From NCBI GenBank assembly GCA_041671425.1, contig JBAZBO010000032.1, forward strand, positions 1 to 10,261: 10,261 nucleotides of DNA, given 5' to 3'. This document shows positions 1-5,215 of this stretch, in pieces; the stretch's first letter is position 1; the number at the start of each line of letters is the position of its first letter. Source of the stretch: JBAZBO01 sp041671425. GTDB lineage: Bacteria; Patescibacteriota; WWE3; UBA101185; UBA10185. A program made the translations under genes and the position numbers. The notes under the pieces are model-generated. The model was not told the DNA's origin. It searched no databases and saw nothing but the letters and a program-made list of their open reading frames with translations.

Positions 1-494
1 CCGACTATTTTGGAGTATTCATCCACTATCCAGCCCATGATCTCTGAAGTGGTGTACATGTCCGGAGCCGGAATATCTTTGTCTGGTCCTATAACGTCTG
101 CTATTTCTCGGGTGTAGGCCTCTGTGAGCCTCTTCAGCTCGCTTTTAGATAGTGTTTTGGTATCAACTGCCACTCCGCCCTTAGCCCCGCCAAAAGGTAT
201 GTCCAGAACTGCACACTTCAGGCTCATCCACACAGAAAGTGCCTTGATCTCGTTCTCATCCACCACCGGGCTGTATCTTATCCCACCCTTATAAGGACCT
301 CTGGCGTTGTTGTGTTGGGATCTGTACCCTTTGAATGTCTTTATAGAGCCATCGTCCATTTCTACTTCGAATTCAGTCTCCAAGAATTTGTCTAGTTTGA
401 TAAGTTTCTTTACCTGCCCATCTGAAAGGTTTAAGTGCTTAGAAGAGTCCTTTATTTGGTCTATAGCATTCTGGAATGGATTGGTGTTTTTCAT
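1..494 (-). CDS. gdhA: Glutamate dehydrogenase, N-terminal part (cut by left edge)
   Basis: NAD(P)-dependent glutamate dehydrogenase interconverts 2-oxoglutarate plus ammonia and glutamate in the cytoplasm. The visible 164 residues are the N-terminal substrate-binding domain. They include the ARGPYKGGIRYSP block (substrate Lys at 69), PFGGAKGG with the catalytic Lys at 105, and the PAPDM motif with the active-site Asp at 145, all well-known marks of the family. The NAD(P)-binding half lies beyond position 1. The start is ATG (complement of 492-494), giving MKNTNPFQNAIDQIK, a normal N terminus for bacterial enzymes. A -35/-10 pair lies just upstream (504-531), so the mRNA would have a leader of only about 0-3 nt. 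The gene is divergent from yvcK with 64 bp between starts. NADH or NADPH preference cannot be read here because the Rossmann domain is missing. Confidence 0.96.
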   Translation of the reverse strand, partial: MKNTNPFQNAIDQIKDSSKHLNLSDGQVKKLIKLDKFLETEFEVEMDDGSIKTFKGYRSQHNNARGPYKGGIRYSPVVDENEIKALSVWMSLKCAVLDIPFGGAKGGVAVDTKTLSKSELKRLTEAYTREIADVIGPDKDIPAPDMYTTSEIMGWIVDEYSKIV

Positions 495-503
495 AAGATA
501 AAA

Positions 504-531
504 ATTGTACACCCAGTATAGGGTTTCTCAA
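504..531 (-). promoter_or_regulatory. gdhA promoter
   Basis: On the minus strand a TTGAGA -35 (526-531) is followed after 16 nt by a TACAAT -10 (504-509), which is preceded directly by TG. The expected transcription start is near 497, only about 3 nt before the gdhA ATG. The -35 lies in the spacer region of the opposing yvcK promoter, so the two promoters face each other and overlap. This is a pattern match only, with no experimental evidence. Confidence 0.55.
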
Positions 532-542
532 ATGCTTTGTCA

Positions 543-551
543 TGCTAAAAT
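543..551 (+). promoter_or_regulatory. Extended -10 promoter of yvcK (leaderless)
   Basis: TGCTAAAAT is an extended -10 element (TG, one base, TAAAAT at 546-551). Seven bases separate it from the ATG at 559, so the transcript should begin at or one base before the start codon. The -35 is weak (TTTCTC-like around 524-529), as is usual when the TG extension is present. The identical nonamer precedes rarA at 5201-5209. Confidence 0.6.
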
Positions 552-558
552 GAAAAAC

Positions 559-1548
559 ATGAAAGTTGTTGTTATAGGCGGAGGCACTGGATCCTTTGCT
601 GTGCTTAACGGACTTAAGAAATATCCTATTGATATCACATCTCTGGTCACCGTGGCAGATAATGGTGGCAGCACCGGAAGGCTGAGAGATGAGTTTGGGA
701 TACTTCCCCCGGGTGATTTTAGGATGGCTCTAGTAGCCTTAGCGGATGAATCCATAAGCCAGGAATTGAGAGACCTTTTTCTTTACAGGTTTGACAAAGG
801 AGATGGTTTGAAAGGTCACAACTTTGGCAATCTGTTCCTGGTTGCTTTGACTGAGATATTCAGCTCTTATAGTGACGCCCTGAAATTTGCTTCCACTTTA
901 TTAAAGATCAAAGGTAGGGTTTTACCAATCTCAGATGAAAGTCTAACGCTGTTAGCTCAGTATGAGGATAATTCCATACAGCGTGAAGAAAAACACATAG
1001 ACGACCCTGGGGAAGACCATGATGGTAAGTTGAGGATAACAAGTATCTGGGTGGAACCTGAATCTGTGTCCAACTCCGAAGCTATTGGCGCCATCCTAGA
1101 CGCTGACTTTGTGATCACCGGACCGGGAGATCTGTATACGAGTCTTATTGCGAATTTCGTAGTTGGAGGTGTTTCTTCTGCTATGAAAAAGACTGAGGCA
1201 AAGTTCATCTATATAGCAAATCTGATCAATAAGTTTGGCCACACACATGGTTTCAAATCTTCGGACTATGTGGCAGAGATAGAGAAATATTCTACTAGAA
1301 CTCCTGATTTTGTACTTCTGAACACCACACCCATAGACAAAGCAATCCTTAAAAGCTATGAGAAAGAGAACGGGTTTCCTATAGTTGATGACTTTGATGG
1401 TAGTGAAGATTACAAGGTGGTGAGGGCGGATCTTCTAGCTTCAGGGGTAGCAAAGAAACAATCAGGGGATGCTTTGAAAAGAAGCCTGGCTAGACACGAT
1501 GCAGACAAATTGGCTTGGGAGATATTTAAGATCCTAAAGGATAACTAA
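559..1548 (+). CDS. yvcK: YvcK/CofD-like gluconeogenesis-factor family protein
   Basis: Member of the YvcK branch of the CofD-like fold. YvcK proteins bind UDP-sugars and are needed in other bacteria for growth on gluconeogenic carbon sources and for cell-wall homeostasis. Seen here: the N-terminal Rossmann strand and loop MKVVVIGGGTGSF (residues 1-13), the DNGGSTGRLR block (34-43), LPPGDFR (49-55), the GHNFGNL motif, and ITGPGDLYTSL, all family hallmarks. The length of 329 residues is normal. The ATG at 559 is preferred over the in-frame codons at 505 and 550 because family members begin directly with the Rossmann strand and because an extended -10 ends 7 nt before it; the longer frame would put the promoter inside the gene. 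The stop TAA overlaps the stop of the convergent CDP-alcohol transferase. The role in this organism is inferred from homologs. Confidence 0.93.
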   Translation: MKVVVIGGGTGSFAVLNGLKKYPIDITSLVTVADNGGSTGRLRDEFGILPPGDFRMALVALADESISQELRDLFLYRFDKGDGLKGHNFGNLFLVALTEIFSSYSDALKFASTLLKIKGRVLPISDESLTLLAQYEDNSIQREEKHIDDPGEDHDGKLRITSIWVEPESVSNSEAIGAILDADFVITGPGDLYTSLIANFVVGGVSSAMKKTEAKFIYIANLINKFGHTHGFKSSDYVAEIEKYSTRTPDFVLLNTTPIDKAILKSYEKENGFPIVDDFDGSEDYKVVRADLLASGVAKKQSGDALKRSLARHDADKLAWEIFKILKDN

Positions 1549-2378
1549 TTGCCCCACTTTTTGATATCTTGCCTGTGCAGTTTGATGCCTTCTTGATATA
1601 TGCTGACCAAAAGTGTAACCAGGGTTGATAGAGTGAGAAACATTATTCCAGCGTCATACTGACTAAAACTTTCCTTTCCAATCATGAAAAACCTGGGTGT
1701 TGAAAAATAGATATATAAGGTAAAGGCTATCATTATTATCCTTGCCTCCGTGGGTCCAACAGGCCCAAACGAATACTTAAAGGTATTCTCAACAGTTTTT
1801 ACAAGTAGAGTGTGTACTTCGATTATCAGATACATTGCTACAAAAATCATCATCACATCAATTCGTACGAAAACCGAATAGCCAAATCCCAATCCCATTA
1901 CTAGAACGGCAAGGGCATCAACAATGTGATCAATATAGTATCCGTAGTTAGGGCGGGTTTTTTTCCAGTATCGTGCAATGCTGCCATCAAACGAATCTCC
2001 AAACCAGTTCACTACTAAACCTAACACCACAAAAACCAAATAGTTTTTGTTTGTTGATCCATAAAGATAGCCCAATGCAACCATGATTGTTCCAAGGAAC
2101 CCTATTATTGTGAGTACGTCAGGACCCATCCACCTTGGGATTAAGGGGCATATTATCGTTTTAAGTTTCTCTTCAGCTTTTGATGTTATCCCTGTGTTAA
2201 TAGCTAGGTGTTCATCCCGTTTGTATTTGACTATCTCAAAAGGCAGGTAAGGAAGTATTTCCTCGTTCAACCATTTCTCAACATCATTGGCTACTTTCTC
2301 TGCCACGTTCTGATCTACAAATTTTCCCAATATCTTTTCAAAATTCTTTTTCAAATCCCCATTCATTAGAGATGCCAT
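1545..2378 (-). CDS. CDP-alcohol phosphatidyltransferase family membrane enzyme
   Basis: Integral-membrane enzyme that transfers a phosphatidyl (or similar phospho-alcohol) group from a CDP-activated donor to an alcohol, making phospholipid head groups or related polar lipids. The full family signature D-x2-D-G-x2-A-R-x9-G-x3-D-x3-D is present: D128, D131, G132, A135, R136, G146, D150 and D154 of 277 residues. Several hydrophobic helices surround it (about 88-107, 112-127, 155-172, 174-195, 212-227 and 243-261). The first ~80 residues are a hydrophilic, Lys/Glu-rich N-terminal extension. The ATG at 2378 (MASLMNGDLKK) is chosen over the one at 2414 because a TACAAT -10 sits 6 nt before it; a longer start would span the promoter. 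The acceptor alcohol (glycerol-phosphate, inositol, serine) cannot be told. The gene is convergent with yvcK and overlaps it by 4 bp at the stops. Confidence 0.9.
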   Translation of the reverse strand: MASLMNGDLKKNFEKILGKFVDQNVAEKVANDVEKWLNEEILPYLPFEIVKYKRDEHLAINTGITSKAEEKLKTIICPLIPRWMGPDVLTIIGFLGTIMVALGYLYGSTNKNYLVFVVLGLVVNWFGDSFDGSIARYWKKTRPNYGYYIDHIVDALAVLVMGLGFGYSVFVRIDVMMIFVAMYLIIEVHTLLVKTVENTFKYSFGPVGPTEARIIMIAFTLYIYFSTPRFFMIGKESFSQYDAGIMFLTLSTLVTLLVSIYQEGIKLHRQDIKKWGN

Positions 2379-2384
2379 ATAGTA

Positions 2385-2392
2385 ATTGTACA
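2385..2392 (-). promoter_or_regulatory. -10 promoter of the CDP-alcohol transferase gene (leaderless)
   Basis: Read on the minus strand, TGTACAAT places the -10 TACAAT at 2385-2390 with TG directly before it. Exactly 6 nt lie between it and the ATG at 2378, so the A of ATG is the predicted +1. The element GTGTACAATT also occurs in front of gdhA. A -35 is poorly defined (TTGCAA with 15 nt spacing is the best). Confidence 0.6.
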
Positions 2393-2444
2393 CTAGCAAG
2401 TAAGATTGCAACACTCAATTCCATTTCCCGTCATGGTAATTGGC

Positions 2445-2473
2445 TTGACAGGAAATGACTTATACCCTATAAT
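2445..2473 (+). promoter_or_regulatory. Perfect sigma-70-type promoter of a short RNA
   Basis: TTGACA (2445-2450), a 17-nt spacer and TATAAT (2468-2473) form an exact consensus promoter, the strongest in the window. The predicted start is about 2478-2480. No protein gene of normal size begins there. Instead a hairpin with a T-run follows within 65 nt. Confidence 0.8.
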
Positions 2474-2479
2474 ACTGAT

Positions 2480-2544
2480 GCTTTTATAAATATGAAAGCA
2501 GAGAAACGCCGGCGTGTACGGGCAGGACACACCGGCGTTTTTTT
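2480..2544 (+). ncRNA. Predicted ~65-nt structured small RNA
   Basis: Between a perfect promoter and an intrinsic terminator lies a transcript with room for no normal gene. It starts with a hairpin, 9 bp including one G-U pair, formed by 2479-2487 with 2492-2500 and closed by a 4-nt AAAT loop. A 5-nt purine linker (GAGAA) follows, and then the terminator hairpin. It sits between two divergently transcribed genes, the CDP-alcohol transferase (minus) and the nuclease-glyA-folD operon (plus). I do not recognise it as any known RNA class; it is too short for 6S or tmRNA. It could be an independent sRNA, or a constitutively terminated leader of the downstream operon, although that operon has its own -10 at 2584. 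A 25-codon frame (2492-2569) crosses it and runs past the terminator. Confidence 0.65.
2506..2544 (+). terminator. Intrinsic terminator of the small RNA
   Basis: The arms 2506-2517 (ACGCCGGCGTGT) and 2527-2538 (ACACACCGGCGT) pair over 12 positions with a single C-A mismatch and a 9-nt loop. Seven T follow at 2538-2544. The reverse direction has no T-run after the hairpin, so it works only on the plus strand. Confidence 0.8.
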
Positions 2545-2580
2545 GTTGTCAAAAAAGCCTTTCTTTTAGGTAAATTGTGC

Positions 2581-2589
2581 TGTTATAAT
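2581..2589 (+). promoter_or_regulatory. Extended -10 promoter of the nuclease-glyA-folD operon (leaderless)
   Basis: TGTTATAAT consists of TG, one base and a perfect TATAAT (2584-2589). Seven nt separate it from the ATG at 2597. No good -35 is found 16-18 nt upstream, which the TG extension may compensate for. The predicted mRNA begins at or within one base of the start codon. Confidence 0.65.
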
Positions 2590-2596
2590 GTTTCAC

Positions 2597-2914
2597 ATGT
2601 CAGGTAATCACTCTAGAACAAAAGGCCGAAGATTTGAGCAGGAACTCGTCAATTTATTTAAATCTCATAATATTAGTGCCAAAAGAATATCCATGATGGA
2701 AACAGGTAGAGAAGACAAAGGTGATCTTCAAGCTGCTGATCTGAAAGTAGAAGTAAAGGGTGGTGACCAAGTCCCACTGTTTCTATATAAAGCAAGAAAA
2801 ACTGACGAGGAGCTTTTGTGTATGAGACGTGATAGGAGTAAATGGTTGGTGTGCATGGATCTGGAATGGTTTATAGACAAGTACCTTTGTAAAGATGACA
2901 AACAGGATAACTGA
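2597..2914 (+). CDS. Small PD-(D/E)xK nuclease, Holliday-junction-resolvase-like
   Basis: A 105-residue basic protein with the pattern of the PD-(D/E)xK nuclease fold: RRFEQELVNLF (acidic residues at 14 and 16 in the first helix), KGDL with D43, and the VEVKGG strand with E52-x-K54. This order matches small archaeal Hjc-like and phage-type resolvase/endonuclease proteins, which cut branched or damaged DNA using divalent metal. Substrate specificity cannot be read. The ATG at 2597 is preferred over the in-frame ATG at 2588 because the latter lies inside the TATAAT. The last 20 bp overlap the start of glyA, so the two are co-transcribed and translationally coupled. The metabolic link to one-carbon genes is not obvious. 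Confidence 0.72.
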   Translation: MSGNHSRTKGRRFEQELVNLFKSHNISAKRISMMETGREDKGDLQAADLKVEVKGGDQVPLFLYKARKTDEELLCMRRDRSKWLVCMDLEWFIDKYLCKDDKQDN

Positions 2915-4118
2915 GCTAATAAAACTAGAATTGAAAAGACAGCAGGAGGGGTTGTGCATGATCCCCTCGGAGAATTATGTTAGCAGAGACATTCTGAAAG
3001 TATTAGGCACACCCCTCACAAATAAATACTCAGAAGGCTATCCAGACAAAAGATACTACTCAGGCAATATATACATAGATGAGATCGAGAATATCGCCAG
3101 AGAAAAGGCTTGTAAGTTGTTTGGTATGCCTCATGCCAATGTGCAGCCCCACTCAGGCTCGAGTGCTAACTTTGCTGCGTACTTTGCCCTGCTAGAAGTA
3201 GGGGATACAATACTAAGTTTGGATCTAAATGCGGGTGCTCACATCACCCATGGCAACAAGTTCAACTTCTCCGGAAAGTATTACAACGTGATCCACTACG
3301 GGGTTAAAGAGGACGAGACAATAGATTTTGATCAAGTGGGGTCGCTGGCAAAAGAGATCAAACCTAAGCTGATAGTCTCTGGAACTACCTCTTATCCAAG
3401 GACTTTGGATTTTGAAAGGTTTACTAAGATAGCTCACGGCGTGGGTGCCTTGCACATGGCTGACATAAGCCACATAGCGGGTTTGATAATAGCTGGCGAA
3501 CACCCTTCAAGTAGTTCTGCAGATGTGGTGACCAGTACCACGCATAAGACTCTAAGAGGGCCTCGAGGTGCAATTATTTTGTGCCAAGAAGATTTTGCAA
3601 AAAAGATAGATAGAGCAATTTTCCCCGGTACTCAGGGTGGTCCACTGGACAATGTGGTGGCCGCAAAAGCTGTGTGTTTTGAAGAAGCCGGAACTGAGAG
3701 TTTCAGGAAATATCAAAAACAAATAATTAAAAATGCTCAAGCACTAGCAAAATCACTAATGAGTAACGGTATACGATTGGTAACGGGTGGTACTGATAAC
3801 CATCTGATAGTGGCAGACCTCACAGCCTTAGGTGTCACAGGTAATGAAGCTTCTATTGCATTAGAACAGGCTACTATCTATGTGAACAAGAATGTGATCC
3901 CGTTCGAGAAAAGAAGCTCCAATGATCCATCTGGCATCAGGTTGGGTACGCCCGCCCTGACCACCAGAGGTTTGCTTGAAAACGATATGCAGGAAATAGG
4001 GGAGTGGATATCGAAAATATTGAAGGATCACTCTAATACCACAATTATCGAATCGGTGAAGAAAGATGTTTCAGATCTTATGGCAAATCACCCGATCTAT
4101 GAGGACCTAGACATATGA
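2895..4118 (+). CDS. glyA: Serine hydroxymethyltransferase
   Basis: PLP-dependent cytoplasmic enzyme that moves the hydroxymethyl group of serine to tetrahydrofolate, giving glycine and 5,10-methylene-THF. Clear marks are MIPSENYVS, the TNKYSEGYPDKRYYSG block (Y45, catalytic Glu at 47, Y54), QPHSGSSANFAAY for phosphate binding, GAHITHG, the DISHIAGLI strand with the PLP-ring Asp, TSTTHKTLRGPRG with the Schiff-base Lys at 218, and SGIRLGTPALTTRG with the carboxylate-binding Arg. The 407 residues are close to the usual ~410-420. The ATG at 2895 lies within the end of the nuclease gene and has no Shine-Dalgarno, suggesting coupling. The stop overlaps the folD start as ATGA, making a serine-to-formyl-THF operon. 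Confidence 0.97.
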   Translation: MTNRITELIKLELKRQQEGLCMIPSENYVSRDILKVLGTPLTNKYSEGYPDKRYYSGNIYIDEIENIAREKACKLFGMPHANVQPHSGSSANFAAYFALLEVGDTILSLDLNAGAHITHGNKFNFSGKYYNVIHYGVKEDETIDFDQVGSLAKEIKPKLIVSGTTSYPRTLDFERFTKIAHGVGALHMADISHIAGLIIAGEHPSSSSADVVTSTTHKTLRGPRGAIILCQEDFAKKIDRAIFPGTQGGPLDNVVAAKAVCFEEAGTESFRKYQKQIIKNAQALAKSLMSNGIRLVTGGTDNHLIVADLTALGVTGNEASIALEQATIYVNKNVIPFEKRSSNDPSGIRLGTPALTTRGLLENDMQEIGEWISKILKDHSNTTIIESVKKDVSDLMANHPIYEDLDI

Positions 4119-4909
4119 GCGCGCAAATAATAGATGGAAAGAAACTGGCCGATGAGATCTTGGCTGACGTAAAGCAAAAAGTCTCAAAAATGTCCATATC
4201 ACCTTCACTTTGTGTAATCAGAGTAGAGGGTGACCCCGCTTCTGAAACATATGTCCGAAAAAAGAAAGAAGCTTGCTTTGACCTTGGTATTAGGTTTAAC
4301 GACGTTGTGTTGCCTGGGAGTACAACCCAGGAAGAATTGATAAAGACAGTAGAAAAATACAATCTAGATGAAGAAACTTCAGCAATAATTGTTCAGCTTC
4401 CACTGCCTGAGAGCATAGATCCCAAAGTCATCACCCGAGCCATAAATCCCGCAAAGGATGTGGATGGGCTAAATCCTGTAAGTGATTACATACCGGCAAC
4501 ACCCAGAGGGATTATCAAGGTCCTGGAAAGCATAGGTTTCAAATATGAAGGGGCTAATGCTGTGGTAGTAGGCAGATCTGACCTTGTTGGTAAACCCACT
4601 GCTGCAGAACTTTTGAAAAAGGATTGTACTGTTACAGTCTGTCATAGCAAAACCAAAGATCTAGCTTTTCACACAAGAAGTGCAGATCTGGTAGTAGTAG
4701 CTGTGGGAAAACCAAGGATGTTGACAGTAGATATGATCAAAGATGGTGTAGTAGTGATAGATGTGGGTATCAATAGAATAGATGGAAAACTGGTTGGAGA
4801 TGTGGATTTTGAAAATGTAAAAGAAAAGGCAGGCTTTCTGACAAAGGTCCCGGGTGGGGTTGGTCCTTTGACAGTCGCCTGCCTTCTCGAGAATGTGGCC
4901 TCGGTTTAG
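4115..4909 (+). CDS. folD: Methylenetetrahydrofolate dehydrogenase/cyclohydrolase
   Basis: Bifunctional enzyme that oxidises 5,10-methylene-THF to the methenyl form and hydrolyses it to 10-formyl-THF, next in pathway to the adjacent glyA. Seen: ETYVRKKKEAC with the active-site Tyr46 and Lys50, IIVQLPLP, the NPAKDVDGLNP loop, PATPRGII, the nucleotide-binding VVVGRSDLVGKPTAAELL, and the C-terminal KVPGGVGPLTVACLLENV. At 264 residues it is somewhat shorter than the usual 280-290. PATPRG replaces the more common PCTPxG, and K replaces P in the usual TPVPGGVGP; neither removes a catalytic residue. The start overlaps the glyA stop (ATGA), and a weak GAGG lies 10 nt upstream. The stop overlaps that of the convergent small gene. 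Confidence 0.97.
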   Translation: MSAQIIDGKKLADEILADVKQKVSKMSISPSLCVIRVEGDPASETYVRKKKEACFDLGIRFNDVVLPGSTTQEELIKTVEKYNLDEETSAIIVQLPLPESIDPKVITRAINPAKDVDGLNPVSDYIPATPRGIIKVLESIGFKYEGANAVVVGRSDLVGKPTAAELLKKDCTVTVCHSKTKDLAFHTRSADLVVVAVGKPRMLTVDMIKDGVVVIDVGINRIDGKLVGDVDFENVKEKAGFLTKVPGGVGPLTVACLLENVASV

Positions 4910-5109
4910 GCTGCTTTGTGTTCATCTTTTGGGGGGTCCTCCTCAATCGTGACGTTGCCTTCACAGCCAGTATCGCTATGACTTTTCCTAAGCTCTGCAG
5001 ACAGGTCTCTGATGTCCTGCAGGTTATAGGGCAACCCGACTGTTTTGGTGCCCACCCAAGTGCACTTGTCGCACCTCGCACGCACACGTAACAGCAAAAC
5101 TGTACTCAT
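4906..5109 (-). CDS. Small Cys/His protein, possible zinc binding, unknown function
   Basis: A 67-residue protein I cannot assign to a family. It has C13-x2-C16 (RCDKCTWVG) and later H44-x4-C49 (SHSDTGC), the spacing expected of a C2HC zinc-finger-like fold in which the second pair lies on a helix (DIRDLSAELRKSH). The tail is acidic and Pro/Lys-containing. Support for a real gene: a GGGAGG Shine-Dalgarno 6 nt before the ATG, a TATAAT -10 about 70 nt upstream, and lack of any better frame between folD and rarA. Its stop TAA overlaps the folD stop TAG by three of four bases. GC-rich codons (CGT, GTG, GCG) at the start differ a little from the neighbours, which might hint at acquisition. A possible nucleic-acid-binding role is only inferred. 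Confidence 0.6.
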   Translation of the reverse strand: MSTVLLLRVRARCDKCTWVGTKTVGLPYNLQDIRDLSAELRKSHSDTGCEGNVTIEEDPPKDEHKAA

Positions 5110-5115
5110 GTTGTC

Positions 5116-5121
5116 CCTCCC
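5116..5121 (-). promoter_or_regulatory. Shine-Dalgarno of the small Cys/His gene
   Basis: GGGAGG on the minus strand, with 6 nt between GGAGG (5116-5120) and the ATG at 5109. It decides the start: an upstream ATG at about 5131 is in a different frame. Confidence 0.6.
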
Positions 5122-5176
5122 ACTTACGCATGTATCCCACCCTAACTCTCCTTCCTTTCGGGAAAAGTATGGCTCG

Positions 5177-5206
5177 ATTATATATTAAAACAACCAAAAA
5201 TGCTAA
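5177..5206 (-). promoter_or_regulatory. Candidate promoter of the small Cys/His gene
   Basis: On the minus strand a TATAAT -10 (5177-5182) lies 18 nt after a TTAGCA -35-like site (5201-5206). The start would be near 5170, giving a 5' leader of about 60 nt. The -35 overlaps the extended -10 of the opposing rarA promoter, so both are unlikely to be occupied together. Confidence 0.4.
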
Positions 5207-5209
5207 AAT
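5201..5209 (+). promoter_or_regulatory. Extended -10 promoter of rarA (leaderless)
   Basis: TGCTAAAAT, identical to the yvcK element, with the hexamer at 5204-5209. Exactly 6 nt lie between it and the GTG at 5216, making the G of the start codon the predicted +1. The -35 region is AT-rich without a clear hexamer. Confidence 0.6.
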
Positions 5210-5215
5210 AGCTTC

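Noticed and set aside
307..501. Plus-strand open frame of 64 codons
   Set aside because: It lies antisense to gdhA, whose strongly conserved motifs define the coding strand.
505..558. Longer start for yvcK
   Set aside because: It would place the extended -10 within the coding region, and the extra residues do not match the family N terminus.
2379..2414. Longer start for the CDP-alcohol transferase (ATG at 2414)
   Set aside because: It spans the TACAAT -10; the ATG at 2378 fits promoter spacing exactly.
2478..2489. Three-codon frame ATG-CTT-TTA-TAA at the 5' end of the small RNA
   Set aside because: Too short to judge, and the ATG is only 4 nt from the -10, closer than the 6-7 nt seen elsewhere.
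2480..2544. Folate or glycine riboswitch controlling glyA-folD
   Set aside because: The stretch before the terminator is about 26 nt, too short for known THF or glycine aptamers, and no alternative antiterminator pairing is visible.
4770..5087. Minus-strand 105-codon frame antisense to the folD end
   Set aside because: Low-complexity Pro/Arg/Ser translation typical of a shadow; it covers the conserved folD C terminus.
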